From positions 6,159,501-6,223,500 of the forward strand of contig NZ_JAMZEB010000002.1 of the NCBI RefSeq assembly GCF_024172165.1: 64,000 nucleotides of DNA, written 5' to 3'. Both the position numbers and the translations under genes were made by a program. The stretch comes from Nonomuraea thailandensis. GTDB taxonomy: Bacteria > Actinomycetota > Actinomycetes > Streptosporangiales > Streptosporangiaceae. A model generated the notes under the pieces. The model searched no databases. It was not told the DNA's origin and was given only the letters and a program-made list of their open reading frames with translations. Each line of letters begins with the position of its first letter. Position 1 is the first letter of the stretch. Positions 8,588 to 16,342 of the stretch are shown here, in pieces.

Positions 8588-9382
8588 TCAGCGGCGCACG
8601 CCCTTGGCCATGTCCCTGGCCAGCGCTCCGATGGACTCGCGCCCGGTCGCCTCGTCGGGCGCGTCGAGGATGCGGCGGATGAACGCCGACCCCACGATCA
8701 CGCCGTCGGCGTAGGAGGCCACCTCGGCCGCCTGCGCGCCCGTGCCGACCCCGAGGCCCACGCACACCGGCAGGTCCGTGTGCGCCTTGGTCCGCTTGAC
8801 CAGGCCCTCGGCGGCGACGTTGACGGTCTCCCTGGCGCCGGTGACGCCCATGAGCGAGGCGGCGTAGACGAAACCGGTGCAGCAGTCGACGACGGCCTTG
8901 ATGCGCGCCTCGGTGGAGCTGGGCGCGACCAGGAACACCGTGTCGATGCCCGCCGCGGCGGACGCCTCCCGCCACGGCTCGGACTCCTCGGGCGTCAGGT
9001 CGGGCGTGATGGTGCCCACGCCGCCCGCGTTGGCCAGGTCACGCGCGAACCGGTCGGCGCCGTACTTGTCGATCGGGTTCCAGTACGTCATGACGAGCGT
9101 GGCGGCGCCGGTGGCGGCCACCCCCTCGACCGTGCGCATCACGTCGGCGATGCGGGTGCCGTTGGTCAGCGACCTGTGCACCGCGTCCTGGATGGTCGGG
9201 CCGTCCATGAGCGGGTCGGAGTAGGGCAGGCCGATCTCGATGACGTCGCAGCCGGCTTCCACCAGGGCCGCGGCGGCGGCGACGTCGCCACCCTTGGTGG
9301 GGAAGCCCGCGGGCAGGTAGCCGACGAGCGCGGCCCGGTTGTCCGCCTTCGCCTTGGCGAAAACCGTCTGAAGAGTCGTCAT
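8588..9382 (-). CDS. trpA: Tryptophan synthase alpha subunit
   Basis: 264 residues from the ATG at 9382; an in-frame ATG at 9415 would add eleven residues (MGRLRPSKRTD) and also has an AGGG upstream, so the start is not settled. TrpA cleaves indole-3-glycerol phosphate to indole and glyceraldehyde 3-phosphate and passes indole to TrpB. The catalytic segments are present: EIGLPYSDPLMDGPTIQ contains the equivalents of Glu49 and Asp60, and GFVYAASLMGVTG and GLGVGTGAQA form the phosphate-binding loops. It is the last gene of the trpC-trpB-trpA run, about 125 bp behind trpB. Confidence 0.96.
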   Translation of the reverse strand: MTTLQTVFAKAKADNRAALVGYLPAGFPTKGGDVAAAAALVEAGCDVIEIGLPYSDPLMDGPTIQDAVHRSLTNGTRIADVMRTVEGVAATGAATLVMTYWNPIDKYGADRFARDLANAGGVGTITPDLTPEESEPWREASAAAGIDTVFLVAPSSTEARIKAVVDCCTGFVYAASLMGVTGARETVNVAAEGLVKRTKAHTDLPVCVGLGVGTGAQAAEVASYADGVIVGSAFIRRILDAPDEATGRESIGALARDMAKGVRR

Positions 9383-9507
9383 GTCTGTCCGTTTCGAAGG
9401 TCGAAGTCTTCCCATGATGCCCTGCCGCGGGCCCGCCCCAGAATCCCCGCGCCGGTGAGTCGCCGGCCCGGCGCGGGTCGTCGGCGATCGTGGGACGCCG
9501 GAAGATC

Positions 9508-10749
9508 CTAGAGGTTGAAGTACTTCATCGCCGTGCCCATGTCCTTGTCGCCGCGGCCGGAGAGGTTAACCAGGATGGTCGCCTGGGGGCCGAGCTCGCG
9601 GCCCAGCTCCAGCGCGCCCGCCAGGGCGTGGGAGGACTCGATGGCGGGGATGATGCCCTCGGTCCTGGCCAGCAGCGAGAACGCGGCCATCGCCTGGTCG
9701 TCGGTGACGCCGTGGTAGGTGGCGCGGCCGGAGTCCTTCAGCCAGGCGTGCTCGGGGCCGACGCCCGGGTAGTCGAGCCCGGCGGAGATCGAGTGCGACT
9801 CGATCGTCTGGCCCTCGTCGTCCTGCAGGACGTAGGTGCGCGAGCCGTGCAGCACGCCGACCGAGCCGGCGGTGAGCGTGAGCGCGTGCTCGCCGCTCTC
9901 CAGGCCGTGACCGGCGGCCTCGTAGCCGTGCAGCTTGACGTCCTGGTCGCCGATGAAGGCGTGGAAGATGCCGATCGCGTTGCTGCCGCCGCCGACCGCC
10001 GCGCACACCGCGTCGGGCAGCCTGCCGGTCAGCTCCAGCATCTGGCGGCGGGCCTCGACGCCGATGATGCGCGCGAAGTCGCGCACGATCTCGGGGAACG
10101 GGTGCGGGCCCGCCACGGTGCCGAACAGGTAGTGGGTGGTGTCGACGTTGGTCACCCAGTCGCGGAAGGCCTCGTTGATGGCGTCCTTCAGCGTCTGGGA
10201 GCCGTTGGTGACCGGCACCACGGTGGCGCCGAGCAGCTTCATCCTGGCGACGTTGAGCGCCTGGCGTTCGCAGTCGACCGCGCCCATGTAGATGACGCAC
10301 TCCAGGCCGAGCAGGGCCGCGGCGGTGGCGGTGGCCACGCCGTGCTGGCCCGCGCCGGTCTCGGCGATCACCCGCTTCTTGCCCAGCCGCTTGGTCAGCA
10401 GCGCCTGGCCGAGCACGTTGTTGATCTTGTGGGCGCCGGTGTGGGTGAGGTCCTCGCGCTTGAGGACGATCCGCGCGCCGCCGGCCTGCTCGCTGAAGCG
10501 CGGCACGTCGGTCAGCGTGGTGGGACGGCCCGCGTAGGTGCGCAGCAGATGGTCGAACTCGCGCAGGAACTGCGCGTCGTTCTTGGCCTTCTCGTAGGTG
10601 GCGGCCACCTCGTCGAGCGCCGGGATGAGCGCCTCGGGCACGTACCGGCCGCCGAAGATGCCGAACTTGCCGTGCACGTCGGGGTCGTCGCCGTACGCGC
10701 CGTTGCCCGCCAGGTCGGCGGCCGTCAGGATGGTGCCTTCGTTTGCCAC
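9508..10749 (-). CDS. trpB: Tryptophan synthase beta subunit
   Basis: 413 residues, the normal TrpB length. TrpB condenses indole with serine using pyridoxal phosphate. The PLP lysine lies in HTGAHKINN, followed by AETGAGQHGVATATAAALLG, and the phosphate-binding loop is GGGSNAIG. The COMM-domain region and the C-terminal NLSGRGDKDM are intact, so this is a true TrpB1. Two bases separate its start from the trpC stop, so trpC and trpB are co-translated. No internal irregularities were seen. Confidence 0.98.
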   Translation of the reverse strand: MANEGTILTAADLAGNGAYGDDPDVHGKFGIFGGRYVPEALIPALDEVAATYEKAKNDAQFLREFDHLLRTYAGRPTTLTDVPRFSEQAGGARIVLKREDLTHTGAHKINNVLGQALLTKRLGKKRVIAETGAGQHGVATATAAALLGLECVIYMGAVDCERQALNVARMKLLGATVVPVTNGSQTLKDAINEAFRDWVTNVDTTHYLFGTVAGPHPFPEIVRDFARIIGVEARRQMLELTGRLPDAVCAAVGGGSNAIGIFHAFIGDQDVKLHGYEAAGHGLESGEHALTLTAGSVGVLHGSRTYVLQDDEGQTIESHSISAGLDYPGVGPEHAWLKDSGRATYHGVTDDQAMAAFSLLARTEGIIPAIESSHALAGALELGRELGPQATILVNLSGRGDKDMGTAMKYFNL

Positions 10750-10751
10750 TG

Positions 10752-11591
10752 CTATCCCTCTGCTGAGTGGTCGGGGCGCGTCGACGGATGAGCGCCGGCG
10801 GTCACCAACGCCTCCACTGCCTTGCGCGGGTCCTTGCCGGTGACCAGGCTCTCGCCCACCAGGACGGCGTCCGCGCCGCCCCGCGCGTAGGCGAGCAGGT
10901 CGTGCGGGCCGCGCACGCCCGACTCGGCAATCTTGATCACATTATCGGGGATCTTCGGCGCGATCTTCGCGAAGACATCGCGGTCGACCTCGAGTGTCTT
11001 GAGATTGCGCGCGTTGACCCCGATGACCCGGGCGCCGGCGGCGACCGCCCGCTCCAGCTCCTCCTCGGTGTGCACCTCGACCAGCGGGGTGAGCCCGATC
11101 GACTCGGCCCGCTCGATGAGCGAGACCAGCGCCTCCTGCTCCAGGCAGACGACCATGAGCAGGGCCAGGTCGGCGCCGTAGGCACGGGCCTCCCAGAGCT
11201 GGTAGGAGGTGAGGATGAAGTCCTTGCGCAGGATCGGGATGTCCACCCGGGCGCGGACCGCGGCCAGGTCGTCGAGGCTGCCGCCGAACTTGCGGCGCTC
11301 GGTCAGCACGCTGATGACGTGCGCGCCGCCCGCCTCGTAGTCGGCGGCCAGCGCCGCCGGGTCGGCGATCGCGGCGAGCGCGCCCTTGGACGGGCTGGAG
11401 CGCTTGACCTCGGCGATCACCGAGATCCGGTCGCCTCCCAGTGCGGCCATCGCGTCGCGGGGCGCCCTGGCCCGCTCGGCTCGCTGCTTGAGCTCGTCGA
11501 TCGACACGGACTGCTGTCGTGCGGCGAGGTCGGCGCGCACCCCGTCGAGGATGTCGTCGAGGACACTCGGCCCTTCCGTCCGCTCACTCAC
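10752..11591 (-). CDS. trpC: Indole-3-glycerol phosphate synthase
   Basis: 279 residues starting at GTG 11591, with GGAGGG upstream. TrpC decarboxylates and closes CdRP to indole-3-glycerol phosphate. The family signature appears in VIAEVKRSSPSKG (catalytic Lys), with LRKDFILTSYQL, GVNARNLKTLEVD and IAESGVRGPHD completing the barrel active site. It is monofunctional, not fused to TrpF, in keeping with the bifunctional PriA encoded at 23.7-24.4 kb. The ~130 bp upstream of the start separate it from the DUF2752 gene; a short CCCC-GTA-GGGG palindrome is there, but I see no Trp-rich leader peptide. Confidence 0.97.
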   Translation of the reverse strand: MSERTEGPSVLDDILDGVRADLAARQQSVSIDELKQRAERARAPRDAMAALGGDRISVIAEVKRSSPSKGALAAIADPAALAADYEAGGAHVISVLTERRKFGGSLDDLAAVRARVDIPILRKDFILTSYQLWEARAYGADLALLMVVCLEQEALVSLIERAESIGLTPLVEVHTEEELERAVAAGARVIGVNARNLKTLEVDRDVFAKIAPKIPDNVIKIAESGVRGPHDLLAYARGGADAVLVGESLVTGKDPRKAVEALVTAGAHPSTRPDHSAEG

Positions 11592-11722
11592 GCGCTTGAG
11601 GTCCCTCCGGTCGGCTTCTGGGGGTGGCGGAGAGTTCGCGTCGCGTCCGCTCTCTGCCTTGTCCTGCGATGGTATCGGCCCCTACGGGGTCACCTCACCA
11701 CCGGTCCCCATGTGGACGCCGC

Positions 11723-12154
11723 CTATGGAGCTAGGAACGCCCCGAAAGGCAGATTACGGACGACCCAGTAGACCATGACGATGGCGAGGAAGGCCCACAG
11801 CCACGCCGGATGGGCCAGCGTGGTGCGCCGGGGCCGGCCCTGCCACGCCCGCACCACCCATCGGCCCCACCAGAACACCAGGAACGGAATCATGGCGACG
11901 GCGAGGGGGTTGAGGCCGAGGGCGGCGACCGGGTCGAGGTGGGCCAGCGCGTGGACCGTGCGCAGCGTGCCGCAACCCGGGCAGTACAGGCCGGTGGCCC
12001 ACAGGAACGGGCACGTCGGGTAGTGGCCCGGCTCGTTCGGGTCGATCACGCCGACGACCGCGAACACCGCGCCGGCGGCGGCCGCAACACCGAGTGGCGC
12101 GAGCAGGCCCTTGACGCGCCGTGTCCCGTGCCGCTCGGTTGTCGCGAGGCTCAT
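11723..12154 (-). CDS. DUF2752 family membrane protein
   Basis: 143 residues from ATG 12154 (MSLATTERHG). Three hydrophobic segments surround the DUF2752 hallmark YPTCPFLWATGLYCPGCGTL with its cysteines, then ALAHLDPVAALGLNPLAV. The biochemical role of DUF2752 is not known; the conserved cysteines suggest metal or redox function but nothing more can be said. The gene lies between the CD225 gene and trpC on the same strand. DUF2752 and CD225 genes often neighbour each other in actinobacteria, so a shared membrane function is plausible. Confidence 0.85.
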   Translation of the reverse strand: MSLATTERHGTRRVKGLLAPLGVAAAAGAVFAVVGVIDPNEPGHYPTCPFLWATGLYCPGCGTLRTVHALAHLDPVAALGLNPLAVAMIPFLVFWWGRWVVRAWQGRPRRTTLAHPAWLWAFLAIVMVYWVVRNLPFGAFLAP

Positions 12155-12201
12155 GTCCCCAGTATCCGCCTTCCGGTGCGTGCCGCTGATCGTGGCGCGG
12201 C

Positions 12202-12777
12202 CTAGTACGAGTACGTCGTGGAGACGCTGGCGGCCAGGATCACGAAGAACAGCACGTACGCGATGATGATCAGGCCGATGCCGATGGCGCCGAAGATCAG
12301 GCTGCGCTTCCACCAGGTCTTCGCCTCGTCGGCCGCCACCTGGGCGCCGGCGTAGTCGCCGACCTGCCACTTCTGGTTCACCTGCGACGACTTCACGATC
12401 GCCACGATGCCCAGCGGGAGGCAGCAGAACAGGGTGGTGAGGATGGCCGGGACGAGCTGGTTGTCCGGCGGGTTGCCCCCGGGGCCGCCGTAACCGCCAC
12501 CGTAGCCGCCGCCCGACGGGGGCTGCTGGCCGTAACCGCCACCGCTCGGCGGCTGCTGGCCGTAGCCACCGCCGTAACCGCCACCACTCGGCGGCTGCTG
12601 ACCGTAGCCACCACCGGAGGGAGGCTGCTGGCCGTAACCGCCACCACCACTCGGCGGCTGCTGGCCGTAGCCACCGCCGTAGCCACCGCCGCTGGGCGGC
12701 TGCTGGCCGTAGCCGCCGCCAGGAGGCTGGGCGCCGCCGTAACCGCCGTCGCCCTGGTTACCGTAACTCATGCTCAT
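12202..12777 (-). CDS. CD225/dispanin family protein with Gly-Tyr-Gln-Pro repeats
   Basis: 191 residues. Residues ~1-100 consist almost entirely of GGYGQQPPSGG-type repeats. The C-terminal half is a two-helix CD225 (interferon-induced transmembrane/dispanin) domain: LVPAILTTLFCCLPLGIVAIVKS, the conserved loop QVNQKWQVGDYAGAQVAADEAKTW, and a second helix FGAIGIGLIIIAYVLFFVIL. Such proteins insert in the cytoplasmic membrane with a cytosolic low-complexity tail. GAGGGG lies a few bases before the ATG at 12777; a second ATG two codons on is also possible. The next gene upstream carries nearly the same repeats on an unrelated domain. Cellular role unknown. Confidence 0.88.
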   Translation of the reverse strand: MSMSYGNQGDGGYGGAQPPGGGYGQQPPSGGGYGGGYGQQPPSGGGGYGQQPPSGGGYGQQPPSGGGYGGGYGQQPPSGGGYGQQPPSGGGYGGGYGGPGGNPPDNQLVPAILTTLFCCLPLGIVAIVKSSQVNQKWQVGDYAGAQVAADEAKTWWKRSLIFGAIGIGLIIIAYVLFFVILAASVSTTYSY

Positions 12778-12840
12778 GACCCCTCATGTCGTCATCTTTG
12801 AGTTGCGCGCGGCAGCCTAGCGAGAATGCATCTCCTACGT

Positions 12841-12883
12841 GGACGAACGTCCATTTTGCGGACAATTCGTAATCGGACCGCAA
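12841..12883. promoter_or_regulatory. Palindromes in the DUF4190-CD225 intergenic gap
   Basis: The 150 bp between the two low-complexity membrane protein genes holds a small palindrome GGACG-AA-CGTCC (12841-12852) and a wider inverted repeat TTGCGGAC (12856-12863)/GACCGCAA (12876-12883, one mismatch). They could mark an operator or the end of the DUF4190 transcript. No U-run follows either on the minus strand, so an intrinsic terminator is not obvious. Confidence 0.3.
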
Positions 12884-12929
12884 GCGGGTCGTCACGGTCC
12901 GGCTAGACATTCGGCACATTACCGGCCGG

Positions 12930-13517
12930 TCAGTAGTCGTAGGAGGACGAGGTGGCCGCGGCGGACAGGCCCAGTGCCCACAGGAAGAACGCGCCGAAGA
13001 AGACCCAGCACAGCACCCAGATCACGACCGTGATGTACGACGTGACGAGGCCGCCCACCGCCATGCCCGAGCCCTCCTCGCCCGTCTTCTTGATCCGGTT
13101 GAGCGCGATGTGCCCGAGGATCACGCCCGGGATGCTCGTGAGACCGCAGAAGATCAGGCCGATGATGCCCAGCACGAGCGAGGCCACCGCCATGCCGTTG
13201 GTGGAGCGCGGCGGGTGCGGCGGGGGGTAGTAGCCGGGGGGCGGCTGCTGGCCGTAACCGAAGCCGCCGCTCGGGGGAAGCTGGCCGTAGCCGAGGTTCT
13301 GCTGGCTGTTCGGCTGGTCGCCGTAACCGCCGCCGTAGCTGGGCGGCTGCTGCCCGTATCCGCCCCCGCTCTGCGGCTGCTGGCCGTATCCGCCGCCTCC
13401 GCTCGGCGGTTGCTGCCCGTAACCGCCGCCGTAGCCGGGGGGCTGCTGCCCGTATCCGCCCCCGCTCTGCGGCTGTTGCCCGTAGCCGCCGCTGGCGCCC
13501 TGATCCCCGTAGGTCAT
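12930..13517 (-). CDS. DUF4190-domain membrane protein with GGYGQQP repeats
   Basis: 195 residues from ATG 13517, chosen because GAGGAG lies just upstream; an in-frame ATG at 13532 has no ribosome site. Residues 1-~95 are repeats of GGYGQQPQSGG/GGYGQQPPGYGG type. The C-terminal half is a DUF4190 domain: NGMAVASLVLGIIGLIFCGL, the loop SIPGVILGHIALNRIKKTGEEG, then GMAVGGLVTSYITVVIWVLCW and a last helix. DUF4190 proteins are abundant in actinobacteria and of unknown function. The protein shares its tail, but not its membrane domain, with the neighbouring CD225 protein, suggesting the tail moved between genes or both are tuned to one partner. Confidence 0.85.
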   Translation of the reverse strand: MTYGDQGASGGYGQQPQSGGGYGQQPPGYGGGYGQQPPSGGGGYGQQPQSGGGYGQQPPSYGGGYGDQPNSQQNLGYGQLPPSGGFGYGQQPPPGYYPPPHPPRSTNGMAVASLVLGIIGLIFCGLTSIPGVILGHIALNRIKKTGEEGSGMAVGGLVTSYITVVIWVLCWVFFGAFFLWALGLSAAATSSSYDY

Positions 13518-13625
13518 GAGCTGGCTCCTCATAGTTCCGTGGCGAGTTGCAACGGCAGCTTATTGAGGAAACGTTTGCCAAGCAGACAATGGTTCAGAAC
13601 AGTGGAGGATTCGACAGAGCCGGTC

Positions 13626-14213
13626 TCACCGGGAATCCGTGGGATCGTCTCCTCTGTCGAGCGCGTCCCAGAGCGCCCTGTCGTCCTTGACCTGCGCCTT
13701 GGCCTCGGAGCCCGCTCCCGGGCCCCGGTCGTAGCGGGCCGACATGCCCGCCCAGCTGCCGCCGCGGACGGCCGCCACGATCCCGCCCGCCACCATCAGC
13801 AGCGCACCGGCCACCGCCACGCCCGGCCACAGCGGCGCGCTCTGCCAGGGAATGTCGGTGGCGCCGTGCAACGCGTTCTGCTCGCGCAGCCAGCCGGTCA
13901 CGTTGCCGCCGCTCAGCGCCGCCCACGTCGCCGCCGCAGCGCCGGCGCCGCAGAGCGCCAGCAGCACGCCGACGAGCCGGCGCCCCACACCCTTGGTGGC
14001 CAGCACCGCCACCACCCCGGCCAGCCCGGCCAGCGCCATGGGCGTCAGCGCGGGGCCGAGATCGCTCCCGGTGGGCGCCACCGCCTCGAACCCCTGCGAC
14101 ACCCGCGCCCAGGCCTGCCCGGCGGCCACCAGCACGAGCAGGCAGCCGAGCGCGGTCGCCACCACCCAGCCCCACAACTCCCGGCGGCCGGCCTGCGGCC
14201 TCTCGGTTTCCAC
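13626..14213 (-). CDS. Trp-region conserved membrane protein (TIGR02234 type)
   Basis: 195 residues starting at GTG 14213, with GAGGG 9 bases upstream. Four hydrophobic segments: LWGWVVATALGCLLVLVAAG, ALTPMALAGLAGVVAVLAT, GVLLALCGAGAAAATWAAL and GVAVAGALLMVAGGIVAAVRG. After these, a hydrophilic tail ends in DRALWDALDRGDDPT, a typical conserved end of the TIGR02234 family, which is found in or beside actinobacterial trp clusters. The function is unknown. It starts 7 bp after the hisI stop, where trpE is usually found. Confidence 0.85.
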   Translation of the reverse strand: METERPQAGRRELWGWVVATALGCLLVLVAAGQAWARVSQGFEAVAPTGSDLGPALTPMALAGLAGVVAVLATKGVGRRLVGVLLALCGAGAAAATWAALSGGNVTGWLREQNALHGATDIPWQSAPLWPGVAVAGALLMVAGGIVAAVRGGSWAGMSARYDRGPGAGSEAKAQVKDDRALWDALDRGDDPTDSR

Positions 14214-14220
14214 GACGCCC

Positions 14221-14568
14221 TCAGCCGAGCACGATCTCGAGCCGGTCGGCGTCGAAGCAGGTGCGGTCGCCGGTGTGGCACGCGGCGCCCTCCTGGTCCA
14301 CCCGCACCAGGACGGTGTCGCCGTCGCAGTCGAGCGCCACGGACTTGACGTGCTGGACGTGGCCGGAGGTGTCGCCCTTGACCCAGAACTCCTGGCGGCT
14401 GCGGGACCAGTAGGTGGCCCTGCCGGTGGTGAGGGTCCGGTGCAGCGCCTCGTCGTTCATCCACGCGAGCATGAGGACCTCGCCGGTGTCGTACTGCTGG
14501 GCGATCGCCGGGACCAGCCCCTCAGGGTTGCGCTTCAGCCGCGCGGCGATCTTGGGGTCAAGGGACAT
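14221..14568 (-). CDS. hisI: Phosphoribosyl-AMP cyclohydrolase
   Basis: 115 residues from ATG 14568 (MSLDPKIAAR); a TTG at 14580 is in frame but less likely. HisI opens the adenine ring of PR-AMP in the third step of histidine synthesis. Diagnostic features are VLMLAWMNDEAL, ATYWSRSRQEFWVKGDTSG, the metal-binding DCDGD, and EGAACHTGDRTCF with the zinc cysteines. It is monofunctional (no HisE domain). It lies 8 kb away from the main his operon and reads into the TIGR02234 gene 7 bp downstream. Confidence 0.97.
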   Translation of the reverse strand: MSLDPKIAARLKRNPEGLVPAIAQQYDTGEVLMLAWMNDEALHRTLTTGRATYWSRSRQEFWVKGDTSGHVQHVKSVALDCDGDTVLVRVDQEGAACHTGDRTCFDADRLEIVLG

Positions 14569-14620
14569 GCACCCATTCAACCAGCACCGTCTCCCGCCCC
14601 CCGCACAGGCGCGGGCGACC

Positions 14621-14971
14621 TCAGGCGAGGGCCTGGGACAGCGTGTCGTAGATGGGGAACAGCGGCGCCAGGTTCGTCCGCCGCAGGCGCCGCAGCACCT
14701 GCCCGTCGGGCGCCACCAGGGCCATGGTCCCGTTGCGGTCCCGCAGCGAGGCCAGCATCCGCACCAGCACCCCCAGCCCCGTGGTGTCGATGAAGGTCAG
14801 CGCGCTCAGATCCACCACCAGCCGGGGCTCGGCCGTGGCCACCGCCTCGTCCAGGCACTTGCGCACCTGGGAGACGTTGTCGACGTCCACCTCACCCGCC
14901 AGGCTGACCACCACGAGCTCACCGTGTCGGCGTCGCGACATCTCCAGCACATCCACGCCCATGCTCCTCAC
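14621..14971 (-). CDS. STAS-domain anti-sigma factor antagonist
   Basis: 116 residues. A compact STAS domain fills the whole protein: ELVVVSLAGEVDVDNVSQVRKCL, LVVDLSALTFIDTTGLGVLV and APDGQVLRRLRRTNL. In SpoIIAA/RsbV relatives the residue in DSSG is phosphorylated by an anti-sigma kinase; here it reads D62-T63-T64-G, so threonine would be the acceptor. GTG 14971 has GGAGGGG in front; an ATG at 14962 is an alternative. It is divergent from the MEDS-STAS and HATPase genes, forming an apparent partner-switching set without an adjacent sigma factor. Confidence 0.88.
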   Translation of the reverse strand: MRSMGVDVLEMSRRRHGELVVVSLAGEVDVDNVSQVRKCLDEAVATAEPRLVVDLSALTFIDTTGLGVLVRMLASLRDRNGTMALVAPDGQVLRRLRRTNLAPLFPIYDTLSQALA

Positions 14972-15108
14972 GACCCCTCCCGCGGGCGGCCCCGCCGAAA
15001 AGGTACACCGGTCTGCGTCGCGTCACAGTGGGTTTTGCCGAGAATGCGCTACGTGATGGCGGGGATCGGAGTACTTTCGTCCCGACGCGCGCCGGGGGGG
15101 AGGCCATC

Positions 15109-15945
15109 GTGGTGGACGTCGCGGGCTCCGTCCTCGATCCCGACCTCGGTGATCATGTCTGCCTGCCGTTCGAGGGCGAGCGGGAGCGGAGGACGGCCAC
15201 CAGGCTGTTCACGGTGAACGGCCTGCGCCGCCGGACCAAGATCGTGATCATCACGCATGCCGACAGCCCGGAGCGGACGCGCGGGTGGCTGGCGCCGCTC
15301 GTGCCCGGGTTCGCCGACGCCGAGTCCGCGGGGCAGATCGAGATCCTCGACTGCGCCGACACCCACTTCACCGGCGGCCGCCTCGACCCCGAGCGGGTGT
15401 ACGCGGGGCTGGCCGACGCCTACGACCGGGCCCGCAAGCACGGCCAGCACGGCGTGTACGCGCTGGTCGACGCCTCCTGGGGGGCGGGTGACGCGCCGGA
15501 GCAGGCGGCGTTCGAGGCGGCGACCAACGAGCTGTTCGGGGAGCGGTGGCTGGCGGCCGTGTGCCAGTACGACCGCGCGCTCTTCCCCCGCGACGCCATC
15601 GACCGGGCCGCCTCCGTGCATCCGATCGCGCCGGAGCAGGCGCTGCTGCGCTTCGCCAGCACCTTCGAGCCGGCCGGCCTGCGGGTGTGGGGGGACATCG
15701 ACCTCACCAACCGGCCGGCGTTCGCCTCGCTGCTGGCGCGGCTGGAGAAGGAGCCGGGCGAGATCGTGATCGACGCGGCCGGGCTGGACTTCATCGACGC
15801 GGGCTCGGCGCAGTTGCTGACCGTCACGGCGATGGCCAGGCCGCGCGGCGCCACGACGGTCGTCTGCCGCGACTCCACCGCCCGCGTGCTGCGGCTGATC
15901 GGCGCCGACGAGTACGTCGCCGTGCGCAGGGTGGACGATGTGTAG
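15109..15945 (+). CDS. MEDS-STAS two-domain sensory regulator
   Basis: 278 residues starting at GTG 15109 or 15112, six bases after GGGAGG; there is an upstream in-frame extension but no better start. The first ~165 residues match the MEDS (DcmR sensory) domain: DHVCLPFEGERER, TKIVIITHADSPERTRGWL, AYDRARKHGQHGVYALVDASW and WLAAVCQYDRALFP. Residues ~185-275 form a STAS domain (LRVWGDIDLTNRPAFASLL, EIVIDAAGLDFIDAGSAQLL), where the usual phosphorylated serine is replaced by Ala/Gly (IDAGS). Its end overlaps the HATPase gene by 8 bp. Role inferred: a signal-sensing arm of an anti-sigma switch that cannot be controlled by the usual phosphorylation. Confidence 0.85.
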   Translation: MVDVAGSVLDPDLGDHVCLPFEGERERRTATRLFTVNGLRRRTKIVIITHADSPERTRGWLAPLVPGFADAESAGQIEILDCADTHFTGGRLDPERVYAGLADAYDRARKHGQHGVYALVDASWGAGDAPEQAAFEAATNELFGERWLAAVCQYDRALFPRDAIDRAASVHPIAPEQALLRFASTFEPAGLRVWGDIDLTNRPAFASLLARLEKEPGEIVIDAAGLDFIDAGSAQLLTVTAMARPRGATTVVCRDSTARVLRLIGADEYVAVRRVDDV

Positions 15946-16327
15946 GCAGGTGCTCTGCGCGGCCTTCGCCCGGGGGCGCATCACGTTCCTGCGCAGGGCC
16001 GTCGCCGAGCACGCCAGGTACGAAGGGCTCACCGGCAGGCGCCTGGAGGACTTCGTGCTGGCGGTCAACGAGGTCACCACGAACGCGGTCCTGCACGGCG
16101 GCGGGCACGGGCGGCTGCGGCTGTGGTCGCACGGCGAGCGGCTGTGGTGCGAGGTCAGCGACGAGGGGCCGGGGCTGCCCGCCGGGTGGATGGGCGACAT
16201 GCGCCCGCCCGAGGGGTTCGACTTCCGCGGGCGGGGCCTGTGGCTGACCAGCATGTTGTGCGATCACATCACGATCGTGTCCGGGCCGGCGGGCACGACC
16301 GTGACGTTCGCCGCCATCCGTGGATAG
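15938..16327 (+). CDS. Anti-sigma regulatory factor, HATPase_c type (RsbW-like)
   Basis: 129 residues. The GHKL ATPase motifs are visible: the N-box in EDFVLAVNEVTTNAVLHGG, the G1 box EVSDEGPGLPAGW, and the G2-type GRGLWLTSMLCD near the end. Such small kinases bind sigma factors or phosphorylate STAS antagonists. The start ATG lies inside the 3' end of the MEDS-STAS gene (8 bp overlap), so the two products are made together and probably interact. No sigma factor gene lies in the window. Confidence 0.88.
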   Translation: MCRQVLCAAFARGRITFLRRAVAEHARYEGLTGRRLEDFVLAVNEVTTNAVLHGGGHGRLRLWSHGERLWCEVSDEGPGLPAGWMGDMRPPEGFDFRGRGLWLTSMLCDHITIVSGPAGTTVTFAAIRG

Positions 16328-16342
16328 CGGCCGGGCCAGGGG

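Noticed and set aside
11592..11722. Trp attenuator before trpC
   Set aside because: No Trp-codon leader ORF and no stem followed by a U-run; only a short CCCC-GTA-GGGG palindrome is seen.
12480..13500. Regularly spaced repeats resembling a CRISPR-like array
   Set aside because: The repeats are in-frame codons for GGYGQQPPSGG in two genes, without unique spacers, and no cas genes are present.
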